NCBI GenBank assembly: GCA_009914575.1
Contig: WNEB01000043.1
Coordinates: forward strand, 1 to 9,800
Length of the DNA: 9,800 nt
From: Burkholderia gladioli
GTDB taxonomy: Bacteria; Pseudomonadota; Gammaproteobacteria; Burkholderiales; Burkholderiaceae
Direction: 5' to 3'
The notes under the pieces: model-generated
Told to the model about the DNA's origin: nothing
Seen by the model: the letters and a program-made list of their open reading frames with translations, nothing else
Databases searched by the model: none
Shown: piece by piece, positions 1 to 6,966 of the stretch
Numbering within the stretch: the stretch's first letter is position 1
Layout: each line of letters begins with the position of its first letter
Made by a program: the position numbers and the translations under genes

Positions 1-357
1 TACTTCCTTGCCGCGCTTGTCCCGCAGCCGAGGTCGTTGGACTTGCAACTTGCGTTCATCCATCACGATCCGGCCACGCTGTGTGCCGTGCCAGCGCACG
101 TCGCCACCGGCGCGTCCGGCATGTTTTTCGCCGGCGACTTCTCCGACCGACACCATCAGCAACTGCTCGACGAGCGCCCGGCCAGCGTCGTACATCAGCT
201 CATCAACGCTGATCCGCGTGTTCCGGATCAGCTCGAGCATCGGCAGCAGCAACTGGGCTTGCTCGGCAAGGCCCGCGCGCAGCGCTTCGTGCTCTTGTTT
301 ACCAACAACACGAAACTCAGCATCAGCACGACGGTTCGGTTTCTTGGTAGGCTTCAT
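1..357 (-). CDS. IS256-family transposase, N-terminal 119 residues (truncated by window edge)
   Basis: A minus-strand frame is open from an ATG at 357 to the window edge, giving 119 residues without a stop. It begins MKPTKKPNRRADAEF and contains EALRAGLAEQAQLLLPMLE, a glutamine-rich stretch, then RWHGTQRGRIVMDERK and QVQRPRLRDKRGKEV. This matches the N-terminal region of IS256/Mutator-type DDE transposases, in which a short basic domain is followed by a 'G.I.L..RK..V.RPR.R....REV' segment before the catalytic core. The DDE residues would lie beyond the left edge, so I cannot tell whether the enzyme is intact. A good ribosome site, AGGAG, sits about 11 bases before the ATG. It would cut and paste or copy its own element between its inverted repeats. 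Family assignment is by recalled motif similarity, not a search. Confidence 0.75.
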   Translation of the reverse strand, partial: MKPTKKPNRRADAEFRVVGKQEHEALRAGLAEQAQLLLPMLELIRNTRISVDELMYDAGRALVEQLLMVSVGEVAGEKHAGRAGGDVRWHGTQRGRIVMDERKLQVQRPRLRDKRGKEV

Positions 358-464
358 TTCGGCGGTTCTCCTATTCGGGAGGTTGGTCCTGGAAACCCGA
401 TTCTCTCGGATTCCTACGGGAACTGCCGCCTTCAACCTTTAACTACGTTTGGGACACCGCCCCA
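1..464 (-). mobile_element. IS256-family insertion sequence, partial (5' end, runs off left edge)
   Basis: The window opens inside an insertion sequence whose transposase reads leftward from 357. About 100 bases lie between the transposase start and the probable outer end. On the minus strand that end would begin near GGGGCGGTGTCCCAAACG (about 464 downward), which looks like an IS256-type terminus. I placed the boundary by eye, because the other inverted repeat and the target duplication are outside the window. The element faces away from the oxidoreductase at 605 and its edge is about 140 bases upstream of that gene, so it may have replaced the original promoter region. The transposase call is solid; the exact boundary is not. 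Confidence 0.65.
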
Positions 465-604
465 ACGCGTGCCGTTTTGCTTTAACGCGCCTCTGACGGC
501 TTCGCTGCAGGGCCTCGCCAGGCCGCCGCGAGCGGCGTCAGCAGCCTTGTGCGCTGCGTGCTAACCTAGTTCGCTCCCGTCCCCCTGTAGCGAGCCAGCC
601 TGCG

Positions 605-1717
605 ATGAGCGTCCTGTTTTCTCCCTTCACCCTGCGCGGCATCACGTTGCCGAACCGCATTGTCGTGTCGCCGATGTGCCAGTACTCGGCCGAACGCGGC
701 GAGCCGACCGCCTGGCACACGATTCACCTGGGCGGTCTGGCGCTGTCGGGCGCGTCGATGTTGTGCACCGAGGTGGTGTCCGTCGAACCGGACGGCCGCA
801 TCACGCCGGGCGATCTCGGCTTGTGGGACGACGCCACCGAGGCCGCCTACGTGCCGCTGCTGGCCGCGATCCGCCAGCATTCGCCGATCCGCGTGGCGAT
901 GCAGATCGGCCACGCCGGCCGCAAGGCGTCGAGCCAGGCGCCGTGGGAAGGCGGCCAGCTGATCGAAGTGGCCGATGGCGGCTGGCTGCCGCACGCGCCG
1001 TCGGCAGTGCCGCACAAAGAGGGCGATCCGCCGCCGCTCGCGCTCGACACCGCCGCGTTGAACCGCGTGCGCCGCGCGTTCGAGGCCACCGCCAAGCGCG
1101 CCGCGCGGCTCGGCATCGACGCGCTCGAAGTGCACGCCGCGCACGGCTATCTGCTGCATCAGTTCCTGTCGCCGCTGGCCAACCGGCGCGACGACGAATA
1201 CGGTGGTTCGCTCGAAAACCGCATGCGCTTCCCGCTGGAGATCTTCGACATCGTGCGCGCCGCGTTCCCGGCCGACCGGCCCGTGGGCGTGCGCGTGTCG
1301 GCCACCGACTGGGGGGACGGCGGCTGGACGCTCGACGAAACCATCGAATTCGCGAAGGCGCTGAAGGCGCGCGGCTGCGACTGGATCGACGTGTCGTCGG
1401 GCGGCGTCTCGCCGCTGCAGAAGGTTCCGCTGTCGGCCGGCTATCAGGTGCCGTTCGCGCGCGCGGTGCGTCATGCCGCCGATCTGCCCGCGTTCGCGGT
1501 CGGCCTGATCACCGAAGCCGCGCAGGCCGAGAAGATCGTGGCCGACGGCGATGCCGACTTCGTCGCGCTGGCCCGCGCGATGCTCTACGATCCGCGCTGG
1601 CCGTGGCACGCGGCAGCCGAACTCGGCGCGAGCGTCACGGCGCCGCCGCAATACTGGCGCTCGCAACCGCGCGAGCAGAAGGCGTTGTTCGGCGACGTGT
1701 CGTTCGGCCAGCGCTGA
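605..1717 (+). CDS. NADH:flavin oxidoreductase, Old Yellow Enzyme family (YqjM/XenA-like ene-reductase)
   Basis: This 370-residue protein is a full-length TIM-barrel FMN oxidoreductase that reduces activated C=C bonds with NAD(P)H and probably acts in the cytosol. Visible family marks are NRIVVSPMCQYS (residues 17-28, with Cys25 as in the YqjM/XenA thermophilic-like class), AMQIGHAGRKAS (98-109, flavin-contacting Gln100 and Arg106), HAAHGYLLHQFLSP (177-190, substrate-binding His177/His180 and Tyr182), then DEYGGSLENRMRF, the strand GVRVSATDW with Arg230, and SSGGVSP. Length and motif order fit YqjM, NamA and XenA, whose known substrates include enones, nitroaromatics and nitrate esters; the true substrate here cannot be read. 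The ATG at 605 is the only start that includes the conserved LFSPFTLRGITLPNR opening; its ribosome site is weak. The gene is apparently monocistronic, and an IS256 end lies shortly upstream. It does not look damaged. Confidence 0.93.
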   Translation: MSVLFSPFTLRGITLPNRIVVSPMCQYSAERGEPTAWHTIHLGGLALSGASMLCTEVVSVEPDGRITPGDLGLWDDATEAAYVPLLAAIRQHSPIRVAMQIGHAGRKASSQAPWEGGQLIEVADGGWLPHAPSAVPHKEGDPPPLALDTAALNRVRRAFEATAKRAARLGIDALEVHAAHGYLLHQFLSPLANRRDDEYGGSLENRMRFPLEIFDIVRAAFPADRPVGVRVSATDWGDGGWTLDETIEFAKALKARGCDWIDVSSGGVSPLQKVPLSAGYQVPFARAVRHAADLPAFAVGLITEAAQAEKIVADGDADFVALARAMLYDPRWPWHAAAELGASVTAPPQYWRSQPREQKALFGDVSFGQR

Positions 1718-1803
1718 CGCCTGCCTTATGCGCCGGATCGGTGCGACAAGCCGCCCGTTGTCGTGTCGATTCGCGCCGATCCCCGCCGTTCGCGCATGAT
1801 CGG

Positions 1804-1833
1804 TTGAACGAAGCAAGCCCGAACGTGTAGCAT
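1804..1833 (+). promoter_or_regulatory. candidate sigma-70 promoter for the SET-domain gene
   Basis: In the 246-base gap before the SET gene, TTGAAC (1804-1809) and TAGCAT (1828-1833) are spaced by 18 bases. Each matches four of six consensus positions. This would leave a leader of about 125 bases containing an internal GGCGGC/GCCGCC inverted repeat near 1906-1928. The call rests on pattern only and is the best pair I can see in the gap. Confidence 0.35.
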
Positions 1834-1963
1834 GCGGTTGGCCCGTCGCGGGCGCGTCGCTTCGACGTCTCCGCGCGCGCGACGCAGATCGCGCGCCGCA
1901 TGTGGACGGCGGCCGGCTTGCCGCCGCCTTCGCGTCATCCATCGTCTTCACAAGGATTCATCG

Positions 1964-2503
1964 ATGAGTTCACGCAGGATCGTCGTGCGCCGTTCCGGCG
2001 TTCACGGCAAGGGCGTATTCGCGGCCGCGCCGATCAAGACGGGCGAGCGCGTGGTCGAGTACAAGGGCGAGCGGATCTCCTGGAAGGAGGCGCTGCGCCG
2101 TCATCCGCACGATCCGAGCGATCCGAGCCACACGTTCTACTTCGCGCTCGAAGGCGGCGACGTGATCGACGGCAAGGTCGACGGCAACAGCGCGCGCTGG
2201 ATCAACCACTCGTGCGCGCCGAACTGCGAAGCCGAGGAAACCGCCGACCGCGTGCATATCCGCGCGCTGCGCGACCTCGAAGCCGGCGAGGAACTGTTCT
2301 ACGACTACGGCCTCGTGATCGACGAGAAGCTGACCAAGGAACTGAAGCGCGAGTACGCGTGCCATTGCGGCGCGAGCACGTGCCGCGGCACGCTGCTGGC
2401 TGTCAACGAGGAATCGGACAAGAAGAAAAAGAAGAAGTCGAAGAAGGCCAAGGCGGAGAAGGAAGCCAAGGCCGAGCGCAAGGAGAAGGGCAAGAAGAAG
2501 TAA
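1964..2503 (+). CDS. SET-domain protein (putative protein lysine methyltransferase) with lysine-rich C-terminal tail
   Basis: This 179-residue protein has a compact SET fold. GVHGKGVFA (12-20) is the N-terminal SET motif, NSARWINHSCAPNCE (75-89) carries the NHSC pseudoknot motif, and LFYDYG (111-116) carries the catalytic Tyr. A post-SET CxCx4C cysteine cluster follows (Cys133, Cys135, Cys140), with one more Cys expected from NHSC for zinc. Residues 151-179 form a highly basic tail, 16 Lys and one Arg in 29 positions, encoded by an A/G-rich run. SET enzymes transfer methyl from S-adenosylmethionine to lysine. A related B. thailandensis SET protein has been reported as a host-chromatin effector, but no secretion signal is evident here, so a bacterial target is equally possible. 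I chose the ATG at 1964 because AAGG lies 8 bases upstream and homology begins there; the longer upstream frame is non-conserved. Confidence 0.92.
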   Translation: MSSRRIVVRRSGVHGKGVFAAAPIKTGERVVEYKGERISWKEALRRHPHDPSDPSHTFYFALEGGDVIDGKVDGNSARWINHSCAPNCEAEETADRVHIRALRDLEAGEELFYDYGLVIDEKLTKELKREYACHCGASTCRGTLLAVNEESDKKKKKKSKKAKAEKEAKAERKEKGKKK

Positions 2504-2530
2504 GCGCCCGGATTCTCGGCGGCAAGCAGG

Positions 2531-2563
2531 GCAAGACGGCGCGCGATGCGCCGTCTTGCGTTT
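2531..2563 (+). terminator. hairpin between convergent SET and kinase genes
   Basis: GCAAGACGGC (2531-2540) pairs perfectly with GCCGTCTTGC (2550-2559), extended by two further pairs around a GCGAT loop, and is followed by GTTT. It lies between the stops of two convergent genes. The T run is short on the plus side and absent on the minus side, so it may be a weak or Rho-assisted terminator serving mainly the SET gene. Confidence 0.6.
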
Positions 2564-2575
2564 GGCGGGCCGGTT

Positions 2576-4135
2576 TCAGCCGTTTTGCGCCGGCGAATCG
2601 GCGGTCTGGGCCGCCGGCGGCTTGCTCGCCAGCGGGATCCGCACGATGAAGCGCGAGCCGCCTTCCGGCGCATCGGCATACAGCACGTCGCCGCCGTGCA
2701 TCGCGATGATGTCGTAGACGATCGCGAGGCCGAGGCCCGCGCCCGTTTCCACGCCATTGCCGCTCTGCGCATCGCCGCGGAAGAAGCGCTTGAACAGGTC
2801 CGCCTGCTGGCCTTGCGGCACGCCCGAGCCGTTGTCCTCCACCACGATCTCGCCGACCGCACGCCCGTTCGGCAGCGTGACCTGCGAGGCATTGACGGTG
2901 ATCCGCGCGCCGTCGGGGCGCGCGAGCGGCACGTACTTCAGTGCGTTGTCGAGCAGGTTCGCGATCACCTCGCGCAGCAGCACCGGGTTGCCGCGCACCA
3001 TCAGCGGCTCCACGTTGGCCAGATCGAATTCGTCGGGCGGCAGCTCGTCGGCGTCGATGTCATTGCCGTCGCCTTGAATCGATTGGCAGTCCCGAGCGGC
3101 TGCCGCGGTGTCGTCGCAGGTCTGGAAACCGAGATCCACATGCGCGGCGAGTGCGCGCGGCACCCATTCGGCGCCGGTTTCGAATGCCAGCGCAGCCAGA
3201 TCCACGTCGACAAAGCGGGCCGCCTGTTCGCCCGGCTCGGCGCGCGCCAGCGACAGCAGCTGATTCGACAGCCGCACCGCGCGATCGGCGGCGGCGCGCA
3301 GCTCGTGCACGGCCGTCAGCGTCTGCTGCGGATCGCGTGCGACGGCGGCCTGTTCGGCATGCAGCTTCACGACCGTGAGCGGCGTGCGCAACTGGTGCGC
3401 GGCGTCGGCAATGAACTTGCGCTGCGCGTCGAGCGCCGTTTTCAGGCGACCGAGCAGCGCGTTCATCGCGCTCGTCAGCGGCCGGATTTCGAGCGGCACA
3501 TCGGTTTCGTCGACGGGTTCGAGCGAGGTGTGCGTCTGCCGGTTCAGCGAATCGGCCAGATGCGTGAGCGGCCCGAGCTGCTGGTTCACGACGCGCCAGA
3601 CGATCCCCCAGCCGGCCAGCAGCAGCAGCGGCATCATGATCGCCACGAGGAACTCGGCGGCGATCTGATAGCGGTGCCGCACCGGCTGCGCGACCTCGAC
3701 GATCATCGGATTGCCGTTGTCGGTCTGTTCCACGCGCACCTGCGCCACGCGCACGGCCTGGCCTTCGTAATCGGCCTCGAACACATAGGCGTAGTGCATG
3801 CGGCGCACGCTGGTGCCCTGCAGCGGCAGGCGGGAATCGCCGGCGAGTTCGTGCTCGCCGTCGCGGATGCGGTAGATCAGCTGCTCGGCCGGGTCGGAGA
3901 ACATCGCCTGCGCGAGCGGCGGCACCGTGAACGGCGCGTCGGGACCGGCGATCTGGATCTGCTTGGAGATGGCGGTGGCGAGATCGGCCAGCGAGCGGTC
4001 GATCACGTGCTGCGTGTACTGCCAGGCGAGCCAGTAGGCGATCAGGCCGCTCATCAGCGCCAGCATCGACAGCGGGGCGGCAAGGCGGCGCAGCAGCGAG
4101 CGGCGCAGGCTGGAAGCGGTCGGGTCAGTGGACAT
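2576..4135 (-). CDS. two-component sensor histidine kinase, TctE-like (2CSK_N-type input domain)
   Basis: This inner-membrane sensor kinase has 519 residues from the ATG at 4135; residue numbers follow that start. TM1 (about 21-40) and TM2 (about 161-183) flank a periplasmic input region typical of TctE/QseC-class kinases. A HAMP-like linker follows, then the H-box AAHQLRTPLTVV with the phosphorylated His at 247. The N-box is NLLDNALKYVP (393-403), G1 is VEDNGSGVP and G2 is GAGLGLAIV. An acidic stretch of about 35 residues (near 340-376) sits inside the ATPase lobe, where relatives are shorter. It should phosphorylate the regulator encoded just upstream. A TTG at 4147 would add four residues; neither start has a clear ribosome site, so the start is uncertain. 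The ligand is unknown: no tricarboxylate transporter genes are adjacent, so I do not call it tctE. Confidence 0.93.
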   Translation of the reverse strand: MSTDPTASSLRRSLLRRLAAPLSMLALMSGLIAYWLAWQYTQHVIDRSLADLATAISKQIQIAGPDAPFTVPPLAQAMFSDPAEQLIYRIRDGEHELAGDSRLPLQGTSVRRMHYAYVFEADYEGQAVRVAQVRVEQTDNGNPMIVEVAQPVRHRYQIAAEFLVAIMMPLLLLAGWGIVWRVVNQQLGPLTHLADSLNRQTHTSLEPVDETDVPLEIRPLTSAMNALLGRLKTALDAQRKFIADAAHQLRTPLTVVKLHAEQAAVARDPQQTLTAVHELRAAADRAVRLSNQLLSLARAEPGEQAARFVDVDLAALAFETGAEWVPRALAAHVDLGFQTCDDTAAAARDCQSIQGDGNDIDADELPPDEFDLANVEPLMVRGNPVLLREVIANLLDNALKYVPLARPDGARITVNASQVTLPNGRAVGEIVVEDNGSGVPQGQQADLFKRFFRGDAQSGNGVETGAGLGLAIVYDIIAMHGGDVLYADAPEGGSRFIVRIPLASKPPAAQTADSPAQNG

Positions 4136-4152
4136 CGCGTCGGTCAACCATC

Positions 4153-4185
4153 AAAAAGGAAGCGCCCGGCGAGAGGGCCGGGCGC
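4153..4185 (-). terminator. terminator-like hairpin between response regulator and kinase genes
   Basis: Read on the minus strand, GCGCCCGGC and GCCGGGCGC form a perfect 9-bp GC stem around a 6-base loop, followed at once by TTCCTTTTT. This has the form of an intrinsic terminator, yet it lies after the regulator stop and only 17 bases before the kinase ATG. It may attenuate kinase expression, or the kinase may have its own start downstream or overlapping. Confidence 0.65.
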
Positions 4186-4253
4186 GGTGTTCGCATGCGT
4201 GCCGATGGGAACGCGACGGGCATGCCGCGTGCGCTCCCGGGCCGGGCCGAGCG

Positions 4254-4946
4254 TCAGACGCTCGCCGGCTGGTGGATTTCCTGCAGCAGGTAGCCGAAGC
4301 CGCGCACCGTGACGATTTCCACGCGGCACTGTTCGAGCTTCTTGCGCACGCGGTGCACGTAGACTTCGATCGCGGTGTCGCCGAGATCGCCGCCGAAATG
4401 CGTGAGGTGATCCTGCAGCTGGGCCTTGCTGACCACGCGACCGTGGCGCAGCAGCAGCATTTCGAGCACGGCGAATTCGCGCGGCGACAGTTCGAGCGGC
4501 TTGTCGTCGTTGAAGATGCGGCGATCGACGCCCGACAGGCGCACGCCGCCGAGCGAGACTTCCGGACGCGGCATGTCGCTGTGCGGGCCGCTGCGGCGCA
4601 TGACGGCGCGGATGCGCGCCTCGAGTTCGGCCGGCTCGAACGGCTTGAGCATGTAGTCGTCGGCGCCCGAATTCAGGCCCTGCACGCGGTCGTTCAGTTC
4701 GTCGCGGGCGGTCAGCACGATCACCGGCGTATGGCGATTGGTCTGACGGAAGCGCGATAGCAGCGTCATGCCGTCGATGCCGGGCAGGCCCAGGTCGAGG
4801 ATCACCAGCTCATGGCGATTCTGTGCGAGCGCCTGCTCGGCGAAAATGCCGTCGTGAACCATGTCGACCGTGAAGCCGGATTGTTCGAGGCTGCTCTGGA
4901 TGCCGCGTGCGATGGGGCGGTCGTCTTCGATGAGGAGGAGTCGCAT
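4254..4946 (-). CDS. OmpR/PhoB-family response regulator, TctD-like
   Basis: This 230-residue protein is the cytoplasmic partner of the downstream kinase. Its receiver domain (1-115) shows the acidic pocket Glu7-Asp8-Asp9, phosphoacceptor Asp51 in VILDLGLP, Thr79 in VLTAR, and Lys101 in MLKPFEP. After a short linker, residues about 128-222 form a winged-helix DNA-binding domain with LSPREFAVLEMLL, the recognition helix region DTAIEVYVHRVRKKL, and the wing VRGFGYLL. The ATG at 4946 begins MRLLLIEDD, the conserved start of the first receiver strand, so the start is secure although the ribosome site is poor. It is divergent from the DUF3717 gene with 107 bases between them. It would activate or repress promoters on phosphorylation; no target is evident in the window. 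No damage is seen. Confidence 0.95.
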   Translation of the reverse strand: MRLLLIEDDRPIARGIQSSLEQSGFTVDMVHDGIFAEQALAQNRHELVILDLGLPGIDGMTLLSRFRQTNRHTPVIVLTARDELNDRVQGLNSGADDYMLKPFEPAELEARIRAVMRRSGPHSDMPRPEVSLGGVRLSGVDRRIFNDDKPLELSPREFAVLEMLLLRHGRVVSKAQLQDHLTHFGGDLGDTAIEVYVHRVRKKLEQCRVEIVTVRGFGYLLQEIHQPASV

Positions 4947-5053
4947 GAGATTCGCTCAAGTACAATGGGTTGGCTGGGACAGCACGACGCCGTTTCCAAC
5001 AGCATGTCGCGTGGCCGACGACAGCAAGGCGGCTAGCGAACGAAATTCCAACT

Positions 5054-5278
5054 ATGTCCGACATCTCGATCTACGAACTCGAAGCCGCGATCAATTTCTG
5101 GCGCGCCCGTTCGCCGTCCAGCGGCGACGAACTCAGATTGTGCGAAGAAGCGAGCGCGCTTTCCAAGCCGTATGCGTTGCTGATTGTACAGCGGCAAAGC
5201 GCACTGAAACTGGAAGGTTTGGACCCCATTGCGCGTCGTGCCTGGGAGTCTTACACGCGCCTCACGAACGGCCTGTAA
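5054..5278 (+). CDS. DUF3717 domain protein
   Basis: A 74-residue acidic-to-neutral small protein, MSDISIYELEAAINFWRA at the start and ending YTRLTNGL. I recognise it as DUF3717, a short family of unknown function common in Burkholderia and relatives; its usual length is close to this. It has no signal peptide or membrane segment and is predicted to be helical. The frame is open upstream to 4970, but the conserved region begins at the ATG at 5054 and the upstream residues look non-coding, so I take 5054 as the start. It is transcribed away from the response regulator and followed by a strong terminator, so it is probably a single-gene unit. No function can be assigned from sequence. Confidence 0.85.
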   Translation: MSDISIYELEAAINFWRARSPSSGDELRLCEEASALSKPYALLIVQRQSALKLEGLDPIARRAWESYTRLTNGL

Positions 5279-5323
5279 AAACGGCAGCCGGGCGCCGCTT
5301 CGCGCAATCTTTCTGAATCAAGC

Positions 5324-5364
5324 AACGCGCGTCCACGCTTCGGCGTGGACGCGCGTTCTGTTTT
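5324..5364 (+). terminator. strong intrinsic terminator after the DUF3717 gene
   Basis: A perfect 15-bp stem (5324-5338 with 5343-5357) closes on a TTCG tetraloop, one of the most stable loops, and is followed by CTGTTTT. It lies 45 bases after the DUF3717 stop. The A residues at the stem's 5' side are few, so activity is mainly for plus-strand transcripts, though minus-strand readthrough from phhB could also be blocked. About 150 bases beyond it, up to the phhB stop at 5518, hold no recognisable feature. Confidence 0.9.
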
Positions 5365-5517
5365 CGCACGCTGCGATCCGGCGGTTCGTATGACGGATGC
5401 GGAACGTCGAGACCGTATCAGTATGACGCTCGCGCGGCAGCCCGTGCATCTTGTCTTGAGGATTTCAGGTGGTTGTCGGCAAGGTGTCGGGTTCGGCGCG
5501 AACGTTCGGGCTCCCGA

Positions 5518-5823
5518 TCAGCCGAGCTGGGCGTCGCTGCCGGCCTGATCGACGAAGCGTGCGAGCGCGATGTCGCGTTCGGTCAGGCCGTCGGCATCGT
5601 GCGTGGACAGCGTGATGTCCACGCGGTTGTAGACGTTGAACCACTCGGGGTGGTGATTCATTTCCTGCGCCTTGATGGCGACGCGCGTCATGAAGCCGAA
5701 CGCCGCGTTGAAGTCGGCGAAACGCAGGCTGCGCTGGATCGCGTCGCGACCGGGAACGGCCGACCAGTGGGGCAGCGTGGCGAGTTGCGTCTTGCGTTCG
5801 TCCGATGTGAGCTTGTGAATCAT
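5518..5823 (-). CDS. phhB: pterin-4-alpha-carbinolamine dehydratase
   Basis: This 101-residue cytosolic enzyme dehydrates 4a-hydroxytetrahydrobiopterin, the product released by aromatic amino acid hydroxylases, so that the pterin cofactor can be recycled. The signature [15 protein letters not shown] (54-68) contains the paired His57/His58 and Trp61 of the active site, and the length is normal for the family. I chose the ATG at 5823 ([10 protein letters not shown]) because GAGG lies 8 bases upstream and family homology begins there; the extra 20 upstream residues are arginine-rich and unlike the family. It is the second gene of a phhA-phhB unit with a 97-base gap. Its partner phhA is a pseudogene, so the enzyme has lost its obvious supply of substrate. 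It may be a relic, or it may act for another pterin enzyme or regulatory role. Confidence 0.95.
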   Translation of the reverse strand: MIHKLTSDERKTQLATLPHWSAVPGRDAIQRSLRFADFNAAFGFMTRVAIKAQEMNHHPEWFNVYNRVDITLSTHDADGLTERDIALARFVDQAGSDAQLG

Positions 5824-5920
5824 TCGATGGCCTCGTCTGCGGATGGGGCGCGCCCGCAGCAGGCGGCGCGCCGATCCGGACATTCTTCCATATTTGCGCG
5901 ATGCGGGATTTGATCGGGCT

Positions 5921-6827
5921 TCAGGCCGCGACGCGATCGCTCGCGTCGGCGTCCTCGGCCCAGCCTTCGCCGGTGCCGCGATGGAACACGCGGTCGCCGT
6001 CGAGCACCGCGCCGGCGGGGTGCTCGCCGAGTTCGGCGAGGCGGCGAGCCAGCGCGCGCATCGACCTTGGCCAGCGCGAACAGCTGCGCGAAATCGTCGA
6101 TCACGAAGTAGGTCTTCTGGAACGTGTCGATGCGGTAGGCGGTGCGCATCACGCGATCGAGATCGAAGCCGATCCGGTTCGGCGCATCGCTTTCGAGGCT
6201 GTAGACCGATTCGCCGCGGCTCGACACGATGCCGGCGCCGTAGATCTGCAGCGTGTCCGGGTCGTCATGGCTGCGGATCAGGCCGAATTCCACGGTGTAC
6301 CAGTAGAGCCGACCGAGCAGCGCGAGCGCTTCCGGATCGTCCGTCGACTACGGCCAGCGCGGCCTGGCCGTACGCGTGCATGTAGTCGGCGAACACCGGA
6401 TCGATCAGCAGCGGCATGTGGCCCAGATCGTGGAAGCAGTCCGGTTACTCGAGGTAGTCGAGCTGGTCGGGGCGGCGCATCCACCAGGTCACGGGGAAGC
6501 GGCGGTTCGCCAGGTGCGTGAAGAGTCGCTCGGCACGAGGCCCGGCACCGCGACGATTTCCCAGCCGGTGGCGGTCTTCAGCTGGCGGTTCACGTCCTCG
6601 AACGACGGCACGCGATCGGCCGGCAGCGTCAGGCGCTTCATGCCGGCCACGAACGCGTCGACCGCGCGGCCTTCGAGCAGCGCCGTCTGGCGTGCATAGA
6701 GTTTCGCCCACACCGCGTGATCCACCGGGCCGTAGCGGTCGAGCGGCTGATCGATCGTGAAATCGGCGCGGGTTTCGAGACCCGCGTCGAACTGCTCCTG
6801 CAGTTTCGCGGTGACGACGGTGGACAT
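5921..6827 (-). pseudogene. phhA: phenylalanine 4-monooxygenase, pseudogene with five lesions
   Basis: An intact copy would be an iron- and tetrahydropterin-dependent enzyme of about 300 residues converting phenylalanine to tyrosine. Segments in three frames reassemble the family: MSTVVTAKLQEQFDAGL and GWEIVAVPGLVP, then FTHLANRRFPVTWWMRRPDQ, PDCFHDLGHMPLL, VFADYMHAYGQAAL, GRLYWYTVEFGLI, and [14 protein letters not shown]. Lesions, by plus-strand position: a frameshift near 6521-6532; an in-frame TAA at 6445-6447 in place of Glu; loss of one codon in the iron-ligand motif at 6418-6432, which reads HDLGH where the family has HDxFGH; a +1 shift near 6341-6343; and a 2-base loss in a GC repeat at 6051-6060. 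After the last lesion the frame runs to a TGA at 5921. Any one of these would probably abolish activity. It is divergent from the Lrp-type gene and upstream of phhB. Confidence 0.93.
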
Positions 6828-6920
6828 GACTGGCTTTCTGTTCGATCGGTGACGACGGATGCCAGTGTAGAGCGGATAACGCGCTGGAATGGCGCAATCT
6901 CGACGTAGAATCGCGAGTTA

Positions 6921-6937
6921 ATGCGATAATCGCGCAT
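6921..6937. promoter_or_regulatory. palindromic candidate operator between phhA and the Lrp-type gene
   Basis: ATGCGATAATCGCGCAT contains two nested symmetries: arms ATGCG/CGCAT and a perfect 11-base palindrome GCGATAATCGC (6923-6933). Inside it GATAAT (6925-6930) matches five of six positions of a sigma-70 -10 box for rightward transcription. It lies 30 bases before the Lrp-type ATG in the 139-base divergent gap. A regulator bound here would occlude its own promoter and could also act on phhA. The symmetry is visible; the binding is inferred. Confidence 0.45.
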
Positions 6938-6966
6938 GGAAATCACAATTCACGCTGAGAATCTTC

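Noticed and set aside
566..1951. 461-codon open frame on the minus strand across the oxidoreductase
   Set aside because: It has Arg/Ala-rich shadow composition, and the plus strand carries a complete flavoenzyme with all motifs.
4136..4147. TTG at 4147 as the kinase start
   Set aside because: It adds only four residues and has no better ribosome site than the ATG at 4135; I cannot exclude it.
2546..4312. 588-codon open frame on the plus strand opposite the kinase gene
   Set aside because: It is the antisense shadow of the kinase in GC-rich DNA: the protein is rich in Arg, His and Gln without family motifs, whereas the minus strand gives complete kinase boxes.
4961..4966. TACAAT as a -10 box for the DUF3717 gene
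   Set aside because: It matches five of six positions, but I see no acceptable -35 box at 16-19 bases upstream, so it is not listed as a promoter.
5921..6827. phhA damage as sequencing error
   Set aside because: Five lesions of different kinds (frameshifts of different size, a stop and an in-frame codon loss) within 500 bases are not typical of sequencing error.
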